Assembly (NCBI GenBank): GCA_036365145.1
Contig: JAEOAD010001365.1
Span: 3,679,001 to 3,743,000, forward strand
Source of the DNA: Orientallactaga sibirica
Taxonomy: Eukaryota; Chordata; Mammalia; Rodentia; Dipodidae
Direction of reading: 5' to 3'
DNA length: 64,000 nucleotides
The notes under the pieces were generated by a model that saw only the letters and a list, made by a program, of their open reading frames with translations, was not told the origin of the DNA and did not search any database. Both the position numbers and the translations under genes were made by a program. Positions 42,907 through 52,639 of the stretch are shown piece by piece; within the stretch, counting starts at the first letter, position 1, and each line of letters opens with the position of its first letter.

Positions 42907-43201
42907 CTGAGAAAAGAGTCAGGAGGTGGGATGTCCTGGAGCACATCTAGAGCAAGCTGGGACATAGAAGGCTCTGGTTAAGTGGTTTGAGCTGGCCCTT
43001 AGTGGCATTCAGACGGAAGATGGTATACGGGCGCGGGAAACCCAGTGAGCCTCGGCCCATATCAGTACAAAATAAAGAGTCTTGGACCCACAGTCCTGCC
43101 CTGAGGAGTGGTAAATACAGTCTAGCAAACTGGCTGGGAAGTTTGGGTTTGACAGCCAGGAACTTGGACACCCCCCACCCCGGACATAAGATTTACTTCA
43201 G

Positions 43202-43318
43202 AGCCAAGCCTGGTGGCACAGGCCTGTAATCCCAGCTACTCTAGAAGCTGAAGCAGGAGAATTGCAAATTCAAGGCCAATCTGGGCAATTTAGCGACACC
43301 TCGTCTGAAAATAATTAA
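43202..43318 (+). mobile_element. Old B1/7SL-type monomer
   Basis: AGCCAAGCCTGGTGGCACAG, CTGTAATCCCAGCTACTCTA, GCTGAAGCAGGAGAATTGCA. AGCTACTC and AGGAGAATTGC resemble an early 7SL monomer more than the young B1 copies here. Confidence 0.75.
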
Positions 43319-43324
43319 AAGAGC

Positions 43325-43445
43325 ACTAGGGGACGATAGCTCAGTGGCCGAGCACATGCCTAGAATCGCTCACTGAGGAGCTAGGTGCGTGGCTCAGAGG
43401 GAGACCATTTGCCTGGCATACACAAGACTCTAAGACCAACTCACA
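43325..43445 (+). mobile_element. ID-like dimer related to the 10-14 kb minisatellite unit
   Basis: First half: GGGGACGATAGCTCAGTGG, CCGAGCACATGCCTAGAATC. The joint is GCTCACTGAGGAGCTAGGTG. The second half is CGTGGCTCAGAGGGAGACCA with TTTGCCTGGCATACACAAGA. The joint mirrors the minisatellite joint (CTAGAATCCACAGTGAGGGG, CTGGGGGCGTGGCTCAG). Two A-box-like motifs are ~52 bp apart, the array period. Confidence 0.7.
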
Positions 43446-43609
43446 ATACTTCAACAAAAAAAGATTTACTTTGGTTGGGCAATCACTGATTTAGGGTTTC
43501 TGACAGATGCACTATTCTGGAACCTGACAAAGAGAAACATTGAGTCCGGGAGTCCCCACTTTGCATGGAGCAGCCACATTTCTCTTGCTCGGTCAGCGCT
43601 CCAGCCCAA

Positions 43610-43750
43610 GCACTTTTGTCCCCTGGAGGGAGCTAGGACGGATTTGAATTAGCCAGGAAGTTCTTTGATTGCTACCTGGCCTGACATAATAATTACCTAC
43701 CTGTGATTTATCTTGGGCAGATTATGAAGGATGCGAGGGCTTGGGGTGAT
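43610..43750. promoter_or_regulatory. Candidate conserved non-coding element
   Basis: Repeat-free island with ACGGATTTGAATTAGCCAGG, TTCTTTGATTGCTACCTGGC (TCF-like CTTTGAT), CATAATAATTACCTACCTGT and GATTTATCTTGGGCAG. Inference only. Confidence 0.3.
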
Positions 43751-44971
43751 AACTGAGTGGATCCCACACTTCGCTCCTCCCCGTCGTTCACTCTGTAGTA
43801 GCTGATGGTCTCCCTTGGGGACACTGATGGGCACTGCTGCATGGCCCAGGACGTGGGAGTTCGGCAGCTGGGCTTCTGGCCAGGAGAGGCTTGGTCTGAA
43901 CACTATTACCCCAGAAACACACTCCTAACCCGAATGCTAAGCCTGACCTCGGCTTGTTCTCGTGAGCCATGCGGGAACTCAGCGAACAGCTCGGGCAGCT
44001 GTGTAGGGAGACTGTAGGGGCACAGTGTCCACAGTCAAGTCAACAGAAACGGTCACTTCAGGATGGGGCTCCGAAGACAGTGCCACAGGGTTATCAAAGG
44101 TTGTAAGGACTGCCTGAGTAGGAGACCCCTCTGAAAGGGGACATTAGAGGTGACAACTGAATGAATGAATGAATTCATATGGCAAATACTGGAAAGTCGG
44201 GTATGAGCAAAGGGCATAGCAGGTGTTAAGACCCCTCGCACTGGGGAGGAACTGAGGCCAAGAATCTCCTGCAGCATCAACTTATAAGGACATCTCTTTG
44301 TCCTTACAGCCACAGCCTTTGGGGAGGGGCTCTAGTGCTGTCAGCAGATTGTCCAGCGTGCATTCAGAAGGTACGGAGTGGGGTGGAAGGGGGGGGGCAC
44401 TAGCAGCATCAGCCACCTTCAGAGCCAGAGCACCGCCTTGGTGTGTAAAGCCAAGGATGAAATGCAAATGCAAAGACCTTGTTCAGAATGCAGCAGGAAG
44501 CATTTCCTTTCTCCAGTGTCTCTTTGCACTAGCGGGAGTATGTTTTCATTTGCTACCCGTGGGCCACTCTTCCTCGGACAGAAAGGCATTTGTGAGGTGA
44601 ATGAAGCTTCTCACAGACGCCCCGATGTGCACTAACTTCAGTGCACAGAGAATGGGGACCGTTCCTGTGTGGCTGGGGGAAGCGGAGGTAACAGTAATCC
44701 TTGTGTAGGGATGGGAATACAGGTCCCCTGCACAGGGCTGTCCCCATTACGCCGAGCTACAGAGATTGCTGGTGCCTTCCATGGTTTTGTGAGGGAGGCA
44801 GAGGGACCAGCGCCATGACCTATGATGTGGCAAGTGCAGTGGCAGAAGGGTGACATCTTTGCTGAAGGGGGAAGGGAGCCAAGACAGCCTGGGAATAGGG
44901 AGTCGGGTCTCCCAGAGACTGTGGCTTATTTCTTAGAAGAGTCTCAGTTTTCCATTTGTAGGACACATAGT
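43751..44971. other. Repeat-poor stretch; one weak exon-like segment
   Basis: About 1.2 kb without SINE or LTR. TCTCTTTGTCCTTACAG at 44293-44309 and AAG|GTACGG at 44368 could be splice sites bounding a 61-bp segment (44310-44370) open in two frames. No partner exon is seen, so I do not call an exon. (GAAT)-type AATGAATGAATGAATTCAT at 44160 is a short direct repeat. A run of 9 G lies near 44390. Confidence 0.4.
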
Positions 44972-45257
44972 GTTTTTTTAAATTATTTTTTATTTTTGAT
45001 ATTTGGAGAGAGACACAGAGAGAGAGATAGAGGGAGAGGAAGACAGACAGAGATGGGCACGCCAGTAGCCTCTCAGCTGCTGAGAACAAAATCCAGACAC
45101 GTGTGCCCCCTTGTGGTCAAGTGCGGCATTGCGTCCTTGCCTCACTTTGCATCTGGCTAAACGTGGGACCTGGAGATTGGAACTGCTGGAGATTGGAACC
45201 AGCGTTCTTAGGCTTAGCAGGCAGGCGCCTTAACCCCTAAGCCATCTCTCCAGCCCA
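44972..45257 (-). mobile_element. Long-form B2-superfamily SINE
   Basis: Antisense copy: TTTAAATTATTTTTTATTTT start, TGTGCCCCCTTGTGGTCAAG, TGCGGCATTGCGTCC, and CTAAGCCATCTCTCCAGCCC end. An internal duplication (GGAGATTGGAAC twice near 45171 and 45189) is private to this copy. Flanks ACACATAGTGTTTTT on both sides are the target duplication. Confidence 0.95.
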
Positions 45258-45297
45258 ACACATAGTGTTTTTGTTTCCTCCAGATTATCGCTGGTGC

Positions 45298-45392
45298 GTT
45301 TGGTTTCACTTTCAGGCAGAGGCTTACTAAGTAGCCCAGACTGGCCTCAAACTGGCAAGCTTCCTGCCTTAGTTTCCGGGTGCTGGAGTTCT
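45298..45392 (-). mobile_element. B1 SINE fragment
   Basis: AGGCAGAGGCTTACTAAGTA, GCCCAGACTGGCCTCAAACT, then TTCCGGGTGCTGGAGTT. Truncated. Confidence 0.65.
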
Positions 45393-45669
45393 TCAGCTCT
45401 GAAAACCCAAATTGGAATATTTCCTGGAAAATAATGGAGCTGGTCATTAGGAAGGGTTGTTGAAATCACAGCCACCAGGTCACAGGCACAAATGCAGGTG
45501 GCCAGAGCTGCATGAACAGGGAAGGAATGCCCCTGTCGTGACACGCGGGCAGCTGCAATGGTGAGTTGGGAGAACTGTGGATTTTTGATGAATCTCTGCT
45601 CAAACTGTAGCTGCTACATCAGAGTGGCTTCATACTACACAAGAGTTCTGATGTTCATGAAGACGGCCG

Positions 45670-45780
45670 TGCAAGTGTGATTTCTGTAATGCCAGCACTC
45701 TAGTGGCAGAGGCAGAAGGATCATGAGTTCAAGGCCAGCTTGGGCTACATAGCATGACCGTGCCAGAGAGATAGGAAGGA
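45670..45780 (+). mobile_element. Old B1 SINE
   Basis: TTCTGTAATGCCAGCACTCT, GAAGGATCATGAGTTCAAGG and GCTTGGGCTACATAGCATGA. Confidence 0.75.
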
Positions 45781-46569
45781 ATGAAGGGAGGAGAGAGAGC
45801 AAGACATGATTATTTTTGGTCTGTTTTGGCCCAGACTCAGCTGGACATGCGCATGCTTTCAGGCCACTGTTCCAGACAGCTGCTTATTGGTCCCCTGGAG
45901 GATGAAAGGGGACAGCGGCATCCCAGAATCATGACTGGCAGGAAGAAATGGCATCTCTGCAGCCGAGAGTGTGCAGTGGGGATTGATGAGAGCAGATTGT
46001 TGGGGTCCGTCCCCCCCCCCACATCCACCTGGCTTGGCCTGGAGTCACTGCATACTTTTGAAGGAGTTATTGACCTTTCTCAGCATTGGTGTCTGCCTTG
46101 GTGTGAGATGTGTCACAAGGCTGCCATGGAGGTGCTCAAGTGTCCCCTTCAATCATGGCCGCTTAGTTGCTTGGAGCTTTCCCAGGTACATCAAAGAGCA
46201 TGTCTGTGAAAGAGAAGAGGGAAGGAAGAGACCCACCCAGCAGGGAGACCCATGGATCCTAGCAATCTGATGACCTTGTAGCCAAACTCCTGTGGAGCTC
46301 TATAGGAAAAAGTGTTCGCAAGAGGAGTCTGTTGCCAGGCACAAATGACTGGTCCTATCTTTGATATTCCTGTTAATCTCTCACTACATCTCCCCATCTG
46401 CTTATTGGGGGACCCACTGGTGCAGGTGACTGTGCCTTTTTCTGTGGGAGCTGGAATGAGGCCACACAACAGAGAATGCTATCACAAGTAATCTTTGAGC
46501 CGCTTACTAAAAGCCCAAGAGTTTGTGGACACCGAAATCGCCATGAGCTAAAACAGACATGGTTAAGCA
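45781..46569. other. No gene seen
   Basis: Unique-looking sequence. The plus-strand frame 45781-46209 (142 residues) is the longest non-repetitive frame here but has no domain I recognise. A run of 10 C lies near 46010. Confidence 0.4.
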
Positions 46570-47020
46570 CTCAGGCGCTCACAGGCTGATCAAGAGAGCA
46601 TTTCCCCAGCCACGCACCTAACAGGAGTTTGTCGATTGGATCTTTGCGAGGGATGTGAAGAACGCAGCAGATGGTGTCTGCGAGTGCAGCTTTATGAGTG
46701 ACTCAGAGACAATCTTCAGGAGCGCATTTTCACTATTGATCCTCGGCAGAAACTGAGAGCCCGGCGTTAAGATGCGGTTTGGTAAAAACCAGCTCTGTGT
46801 GAAAGCGAGAGCCGCGCTGCCGCTGCAGCCGTGCTGGGGCGTGCCTTCCCGGCAGGCTTGATACAGAAAGCAGGCTTGCAGGGTCTGTGAATGCTTGTTT
46901 TGTCCCCTGAGTGGCCTCTTCTGAATGACAATTATCTTAGCTGTGCTCTTGACAGAAGCAACTTGGGAGATAATTTTTGAATGTCTAGCTTTGTTTTTTA
47001 ACTAATAAGATGACATAAGC
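46570..47020. promoter_or_regulatory. Candidate conserved non-coding element
   Basis: A 450-bp repeat-free island. Two AT-richer parts (TTTATGAGTGACTCAGAGAC with an AP-1-like TGACTCA; ATGACAATTATCTTAGCTGT; AACTAATAAGATGACATAAG) flank a CpG-bearing core (GAGAGCCGCGCTGCCGCTGC). GATAA/TTATC motifs recur. The best enhancer-like candidate on the right half. Inference only. Confidence 0.4.
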
Positions 47021-47224
47021 ACATTAACAGACATTTGGAAAGAAGAGAAAAATATCCTTTGTAATCCCACAGTCACTGCTGGAGAGTATTATTTTTCAAC
47101 ATGTATCCAGCGACAGTCTTTGATGTGGCCTGTGTGTGGTGTGTTTATTATTCCATTCATGGCTCACCAGGGGGCGGTCCTCACAGCCAAGGATAAGGTG
47201 TTAAATGAAACTGAAGCCCTATTC

Positions 47225-47625
47225 ATTTAAGAACTGTGGTTGTAGGCAAGTTACTCAGCCTCTCTGAGCTTCCATTTCCCTTTGTTTTGAAATTTTTTAT
47301 ATTTTATTTTTATTTATTTTATATATTTATATAAAATATATTATATATATATTATTTGAGAGAAAAAGAGGCAGAGAGAGAGAGAGAATGGGCATGCCAA
47401 AGCCTTCAGCTGCTGCAAATAAACTCCAGCAGCATGTGCCTCCTTGTGCATCTGGCTTATGTGGATCCTGGGGAATTGAAACTGGGTCCTTTAGCTTTGC
47501 AGGCGAATGCCTTAACCACTAAGCCATCTCTCCATTTTTGAAACTACAACATGAAGATGATACAGGGCCTGCTTCATCAGTGAAATGAGATGGAACCCTG
47601 CCTTAGCCACTGGCCCAGACACAGG
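47225..47625 (+). mobile_element. MIR SINE remnant split by a younger SINE
   Basis: GGCAAGTTACTCAGCCTCTC, TGAGCTTCCATTTCCC closely follows the MIR core (GGCAAGTCACTTAACCTCTC, TGAGCCTCAGTTTCC). After the insertion at 47283-47537 it goes on with ATGAAGATGATACAGGGCCT, as MIR does. Confidence 0.8.
47283..47537 (-). mobile_element. B2-superfamily SINE inside MIR
   Basis: Antisense copy with an AT-expanded tail (TATATTTATATAAAATATAT near 47324), CAGCTGCTGCAAATAAACTC, and CACTAAGCCATCTCTCC end. TTTTGAAA flanks both sides. Confidence 0.93.
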
Positions 47626-47790
47626 CACTGGGCGTGACTGCTCTAGAAGCATCTGAAGGGAGGATAGGTTTATTTTGGTTCACAGTTCAGAGTTTGTACC
47701 ACGGAGTGAAAAACATGGTGGCCAGAGCAAGTTGTTCTGTGTCAGGCAGAGAGCTCAGGGAGAAAGGGAAGTTTCCCCAAAAGGTAAGGA
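47625..47790 (-). mobile_element. LTR-like fragment (MaLR type, tentative)
   Basis: GGATAGGTTTATTTTGGTTC ACAGTTCAGAG is the antisense of the TGAGCCAAAATAAACC end of the sense LTRs. Only the 3' part is present, ending at the (TTTC)n. Confidence 0.6.
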
Positions 47791-47791
47791 C

Positions 47792-47806
47792 ATTTTCTTT
47801 CTTTCT

Positions 47807-47858
<52 letters not shown>

Positions 47859-47893
47859 TGTTTCTTTCTTTCTCTCTTTCTTTCTCTTTCTTT
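47792..47893 (+). repeat. (TTTC)n microsatellite
   Basis: About 100 bp of TTTC units with few interruptions, abutting the tail of the antisense SINE that follows. It probably grew from that SINE's tail. Confidence 0.97.
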
Positions 47894-48089
47894 TAGTTTA
47901 TTTTTAATTTTTTTTTTATATATAGAGAGAGATAGGGAATGGACGCACCAGAGCCTCTAGCCACTGCAAATGAATTGCAGATGCATGCACCACCATGTGT
48001 GTCTGGCTTAAGTGGGACCTGGAGAGTTGAACATGGGTCCTTAGGCTTTGCAGGCAAGTGTCTTAACCACTAAGCCATCGCTCCAGCCT
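47894..48089 (-). mobile_element. B2-superfamily SINE
   Basis: Antisense copy: TTAGTTTATTTTTAATTTTT, CTCTAGCCACTGCAAATGAA, and CTAAGCCATCGCTCCAGCC end. Confidence 0.93.
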
Positions 48090-48099
48090 TTATTTTCTA

Positions 48100-48435
48100 T
48101 TTATTGTGCGTGTGTGTACACACGTTTGTGCCTATGCATGCGGACATGTGTGTGTGAGTGTGTGTGTGTTTGCACTTGAACTTGTGTGTGCATGCATGCG
48201 GAGGCCAGAGAACTACCTTAGGAGCACCGTCCACTTCTTTTTGAGAAGTCTCTCATTGGCCTGGAGCTGGCCAATTAGCTAGACTGGATTCCCAGGGAGC
48301 CTCCCATCTTTGCCTCCTCTGGGCTGGGTTACAAGTGCATGCCTCCACTGCCGGCTCTTTCATGCGGTTTATAAGGACCAAGGTCCTCATGTCTTCACGG
48401 CAAGCACATGGCTGACTGAGCTATCACTCCGGCCC
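48100..48435 (-). mobile_element. B4-type SINE
   Basis: TG-rich start, GCATGCGGAGGCCAGAGAAC, TCTCATTGGCCTGGAGCTGG CCAATTAGCT, and the ID-like end TGACTGAGCTATCACTCCGG. A good match to antisense B4. Confidence 0.85.
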
Positions 48436-48661
48436 TTTGGGGGAACATTTTGCATTCGAACCATAGCAAACACAGACCCCCCCCCATCCTGGCTGACCCA
48501 ATGCCCTAAATCTCCCAGTGATTGGATGCGCGTGGCTTAATCCTGGTCATTGGGAGTGCATTGGCAGGGGACACCATTTCTGCACATAAAAGGCCACGCC
48601 GCTTGGTGTGGGGAAGGACATGCCTGTGTCCTCTCTGCCTTCCTTAGAATGGGACTAGGGC

Positions 48662-49052
48662 AATGTAGCAGTTTGAATATATGTCCCCCAATATATTCAG
48701 TGTTTTATTAGTTATAGTTTGCATCTGCAATCACCTTGCTAGAGGCAATGTCACTGGGGGCTGGTCTTAAGGTCTTATGGTGGGTTTGAGATTCCATTGT
48801 AAAGATATGCAAATGTGCCTAGCAGGAGTTCCTGAAATGTGCTGTGTGACCTTTTGGCTATAGTTTTGCTCTGTGTGTTGTGGTGGCTGGTCGGCTTTTG
48901 CTCTCTCTGCTTGGCCCTGTGAGAGCAGGTCGCTTCTTCTGCCATTATGGAACTTCCCCTGGATCTGTAAGCTTCAATAAATATCCCTTCCTCCATAACT
49001 GTGCCTGGTCTGGAAGTTCATCTCAGCGAACCTGAAACTGTCTGCTACAGGC
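48662..49052 (+). mobile_element. LTR, MaLR-like, near full length
   Basis: TGTAGCAGTTTGAATATATG TCCCCCAAT start, GCCATTATGGAACTTCCCCT, GGATCTGTAAGCTTCAATAA (polyA-like), and GAAACTGTCTGCTACAG end. TG at the start and CA near the end fit an LTR. About 390 bp. Confidence 0.75.
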
Positions 49053-49184
49053 AAGTACCTTGGGAACCTGTTTCCTCCTGGGTCCTCTCCTCCTGATGCC
49101 ACACCCGGCACCGCATTTGTGTCACCCTTCAGTATCTCCCCCCACCGAATCTTGAAGCGATTTGCATACATTTACATTCATTCA

Positions 49185-49612
49185 TTGTATACTTGCTGTG
49201 ATCAACGTGCCTGACAGAAACAACGTAAGGGGGAAAGGTTCGCGTTGGCTCACCATTTCAGAGGGTTCATCCATGGTCCTTTGGCCCCATGTGCTTGGGC
49301 AGAACATGGCTGTAGGAGACTGTGGAAGAGGAGAGCTAGTCTATGTCGTGGTAGACAGGCACAGAGAGATGGGATGCAACATAAGATATAACCCCCAGGA
49401 CAGGTCCACAATGACCACATCCTCTAACAAGGCCTCAATGCCTACCTTTCACCTCGTCTCCCTAATGCCATCTGGTTAGGAATTAGTCCATTCATTTTGT
49501 CAGAGCCTTCGTGAGCTCATCATCTCTGGAAATGTCACTACAGACACATCCCCGGGATAGCTACCTCGCAATCCAGTCAAGTTGGCAATGATGATCAACC
49601 GTCACGGGACAC
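49185..49612 (-). mobile_element. LTR-like element (MaLR type, tentative)
   Basis: TATACTTGCTGTGATCAACG, GCCTGACAGAAACAACGT and GGGGAAAGGTTCGCGTTGGC TCACCATTTCAGAG give the antisense LTR 3' end. CCTCTAACAAGGCCTCAATG and CAAGTTGGCAATGATGATCA follow. Confidence 0.7.
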
Positions 49613-49829
49613 ATGGTCTGGAAAGCTGAGGGGCTCTCTAAATCTCACCGGCACACCTAGTCTCTGCTCCAACTCTTTCATTCAACTCCCCTAGTATGCT
49701 AAGATGTGTGCGAGCTGCCAGACCCTCTGAGACGAGAACACATGATTCCTGCTGTCAGCCCACTCAAGCAGGTAAACAGCACACTCAGAGTCCTAGAGCC
49801 AGGAGGAGGCTGGGGAGCAACCCTGCCCA

Positions 49830-49920
49830 GAGCAAGAAACTGCTTTCCAAACACTGCCTAGCAGGTCACAGGATGAGACCACGTTTTGAACCCAGGTCTC
49901 TTGACTCCAAGCTATTTGTC
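49830..49920 (-). mobile_element. MIR-like remnant
   Basis: CTAGCAGGTCACAGGATGAG and TTTTGAACCCAGGTCTCTTG ACTCCAAGCT follow the MIR phrase TTCGAACCCAGGTCTCTCTG ACTCCAAAGC. Confidence 0.7.
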
Positions 49921-50317
49921 TTTGGGGAGAGTTTATTAGAAGCCAGAAGAGTGTGTCTGCCCAGCAGGGTCTCCATCCAAAGCCCTTCTTGTACTCTAAG
50001 ATCCTTCCTACTTGCCCACTCTTCTACCAATCTGTCTTTCCATCCTGGGGATGCCAACACAAATGCCAGACAAAAGGACAGTTCCATCCTCTGAACTCTG
50101 CTGTGGTATATTGAATGCTGGTCCTCTAAAGATATAGAACCTTAGAATGTGTGCAACTGTATCAGGAAGAGAGTCTTGCAGATACGACTAAGGCATTATT
50201 TCATAATGGGGATCATTCTAACTAGATAAGGGCAGGGCTGAATCCAATGACTGTATCCTTATAAGAGAAAAAAGGAGAAGACACAGGGTAGAATTCCATG
50301 TTAAAAAAAAAAGTGTA

Positions 50318-50512
50318 TGGGGGCTGGATAGATGGCTTAGTAGTTAAGGCTCTTGCCTGCAAAGCCTAAGGATCCGGGTTCAATTCCCAGAAACCACGTA
50401 AGCCAGATACACATGCACGTGATGGCGCATGCGTCTGGAGTTCGTTGGCAATGGCCAGAGGCCCTGGTGTACCCATTCTCTCTAATAAATAAATAAAAAA
50501 TAAGATATAAAA
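50318..50512 (+). mobile_element. B2-superfamily SINE (first of three in MLT1)
   Basis: GGGGGCTGGATAGATGGCTT, GGTTCAATTCCC B box, GATGGCGCATGCGTCTGGAG, and CTAATAAATAAATAAAAAAT tail. The CT tract is almost absent. Confidence 0.94.
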
Positions 50513-50519
50513 ATATTTT

Positions 50520-50732
50520 AGGGGCTGGAGGGGTTGCTTAGTGGTTAAGGCATTTGCCTGCAAAGCCAAAGGACTCAGGTTCGATTCCCCAGGACCCACG
50601 TTAGCCAGATGTACAAGGGGATGCACACATCTGGAGCTTGTTGCAGTGGCTGGAGGTCCTGGAGCACCTATTCTCTCTCTCCCTCTTTCTCTGTCAAATA
50701 AATAAATATAAATAAAATATTTAAAAATATTT
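50520..50732 (+). mobile_element. B2-superfamily SINE (second of three in MLT1)
   Basis: GGGGCTGGAGGGGTTGCTTA, GGTTCGATTCC B box, CTGTCAAATAAATAAATATA tail. Confidence 0.95.
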
Positions 50733-50960
50733 TTAGGGCTATAGAGATGGCTTAGCAGTTAAGGCACTCGCCTGCAAAGCCTAAGGACACATATGTGATT
50801 TGTAGGTCCCATGTAAGCTAGACACACAGTGATGCAAGTGCACAAGGTCACACATGCACACAAGGGGCGCACACATCTGGAGTTCAACTGCAGTGGCTGG
50901 AGGCCCTGGAGTGCCAACCCCCGCCCCCACCTCTCTCTCTCTCTCTGTCTTGCATTAAAA
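50733..50960 (+). mobile_element. B2-superfamily SINE (third of three in MLT1), with internal insertion
   Basis: AGGGCTATAGAGATGGCTTA head and 3' GTGGCTGGAGGCCCTGGAGT. About 30 bp are added between GACACACAGTGATGCAAGTG and CACAAGGGGCGCACACATCT, a CACATGC-rich slippage product. Confidence 0.9.
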
Positions 50961-51225
50961 AAAGCCAGTCTGTTGGGCTTGTCTCAAAAAAATTTTTTTT
51001 TGAAGATGGATGGGAATTCTGAAACCACAACTCAAGGAATGTTTTGAGCCCCCAAAGCCAGGAGAGAAACCTGAAATGATTCTCTTTCGGCATCCTCAGG
51101 AGACACTGAGCCAGCTGGCACTTTGATTTGGAATTCTAGCCTCCAAAACTGTTAGAGAATAAATTTCTGGTGTTTAAGGTGTGCTGTGTACAACTTGTCA
51201 CAGCAGCCCCAGGAAGTCAATACAC

Positions 51226-51542
51226 CTGGGTGCTCACTGGGAAGTAGGGCGCTGGGCCAGGCATGAATCATTTCCTCCTGTGTGGGCTTGGCCAAGTACA
51301 TCAGCCATAGAGCATGTATGAGCTTCCAAGGGAGGCAAAGAGAGGGCTCGCATCCTGTCTTTTACTCAAGCCATCAATCACTGCTAGAAGCAGGTTGTCA
51401 GACAGCCCCGAAGCCAGTGCTGGGTAAAGATGGAGAACGTCCAGGTGTAGGTGGACTGGGTAAATGAAAAGGAAGAATAGGGTGGAGGTGCAGCTAGGGG
51501 CTTGGACAGAGCCAGGAACATGAAGCATTATAAAAAAGCAGG
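51226..51542. other. No gene seen
   Basis: Unique-looking sequence with no supported frame or repeat. Confidence 0.45.
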
Positions 51543-51762
51543 TTGGAGAGGTGGAGATATGGCTTGCTTAGCTGTTAAGGTGCTTGCTTGCAAAGCCTAA
51601 GGACCTAGGTTCAAATCCCCAGTACCCATGAAAGCCAGATGCACATGACGGTGCATGCATTTGGAGTTCATGTGCAGTGGCTAGATGCCCTGGCATGCCT
51701 ATTCTTTCTCTCTCCTGCTCTCTCTTTCTCTCTAATAAATAAAAAAGTAAAATATTTTTTTA
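51543..51762 (+). mobile_element. B2-superfamily SINE
   Basis: GGTTGGAGAGGTGGAGATATGG head carries a short duplication of the GGCTTGCTTAG part. CAGATGCACATGACGGTGCA and CTCTAATAAATAAAAAAGTA tail follow. Confidence 0.92.
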
Positions 51763-51769
51763 AAGCAGA

Positions 51770-51920
51770 TTTGGCCAGGCATGGTGGCACACACCTTTAA
51801 TCCTAGCACTCCAGAGGCTGAGATAGGAGGATCACTGTGAGTTCAAGGCCACCCTGATACTACATAGTCAGCCTGGTCGAGAGCAAGACCTTACTTCAAA
51901 AAAAAAAAAAAAAAAACAAA
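51770..51920 (+). mobile_element. B1 SINE
   Basis: GGCCAGGCATGGTGGCACAC, TTTAATCCTAGCACTCCAGA, GGCCACCCTGATACTACATA then a deletion of the GTGAATTCCAG part, and a ~20-bp poly(A). Confidence 0.94.
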
Positions 51921-51929
51921 GGAACAAAA

Positions 51930-51985
51930 AAAGCAGGTTGGGGTGCTAGATGTGGTGAGTGCCTGTAACCCCAGCACTTGGGAAA
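51930..51985 (+). mobile_element. B1 5' fragment
   Basis: GTGCTAGATGTGGTGAGTGC CTGTAACCCC AGCACTTGGG only; the rest is missing. Confidence 0.55.
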
Positions 51986-52176
51986 CAATATTATTACATA
52001 TTTGTCTTAAGAATTTAGTTCTGTTTGTACATGAAACTGTAAGGTACCTTATGGGGTGCGTTGTCCAGGTTTGTGATGAGAGAGGAATGCTCATGAGGTT
52101 AAACTCAAAGGCCACATACCTTTTGGACTTAAGCATCATTCATTAGCAGTTGAACACTTCTAATATTCTTGTTTGA

Positions 52177-52325
52177 AGCCAGGCATGATGGCGCACGCCT
52201 TTAATCCCAGCACTCCGGAGGCAGAGATAGGAGGATCACCATGAGTTCAAGGCCACCCTGAGAACACAGAGTGAATTCCAGGTCAGCCAGCCTGGGCTAG
52301 AGTGAGACTTTACCTCAACAAAGCT
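52177..52325 (+). mobile_element. B1 SINE
   Basis: AGCCAGGCATGATGGCGCAC, AATCCCAGCACTCCGGAGGC, GAATTCCAGGTCAGCCAGCC (4-bp duplication), and TGAGACTTTACCTCAACAAA. Confidence 0.95.
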
Positions 52326-52639
52326 CAATCTATGTTTGAGATCTCTCTCCATGTGTGCATGTGTGTGAGATATTATCTCTATGTAGGCAGTTTTCACATC
52401 AGTTTTGATTTTGTCAATTGTGTTAATTTTTGATTCTTAGCTTGTGAGAAACATAAACCAGACCCACGGAGTTATGGGGCTTGGCCCTTTAATTTCCTAC
52501 CTGTCTAACCCTGCATCAAGATCCGGGAGGAGGGCTTTTCCCCTTCCTGCCTTCTCATGAGTAGGAGTTCTCTATACTTTCTGTTCTTTCCTTCTCTTGA
52601 TTTCATAAAGTCTCTCTAAAATTTAAAACCAAGAAGAAC
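52326..52639. other. No gene seen
   Basis: AT-rich unique-looking sequence (GATTTTGTCAATTGTGTTAA near 52406). No supported frame. Confidence 0.45.

Larger units (their letters stand above)
50103..51225 (+). mobile_element. MLT1-type MaLR LTR, split by three tandem SINEs
   Basis: Left part: GGTATATTGAATGCTGGTCC, TTGCAGATACGACTAAGGCA, CCAATGACTGTATCCTTATA AGAG. Right part after the SINEs: GCACTTTGATTTGGAATTCT, AGCCTCCAAAACTGTTAGAG AATAAATTTCTGGTGTTTAA, and ACAACTTGTCACAGCAGCCC. Both halves follow the MLT1 LTR order closely, including the polyA signal AATAAA. Confidence 0.8.

Noticed and set aside
45781..46209. 142-codon plus-strand open frame
   Set aside because: It has no recognisable family, weak start context and no adjacent exon. 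Such a length is expected by chance in 64 kb.
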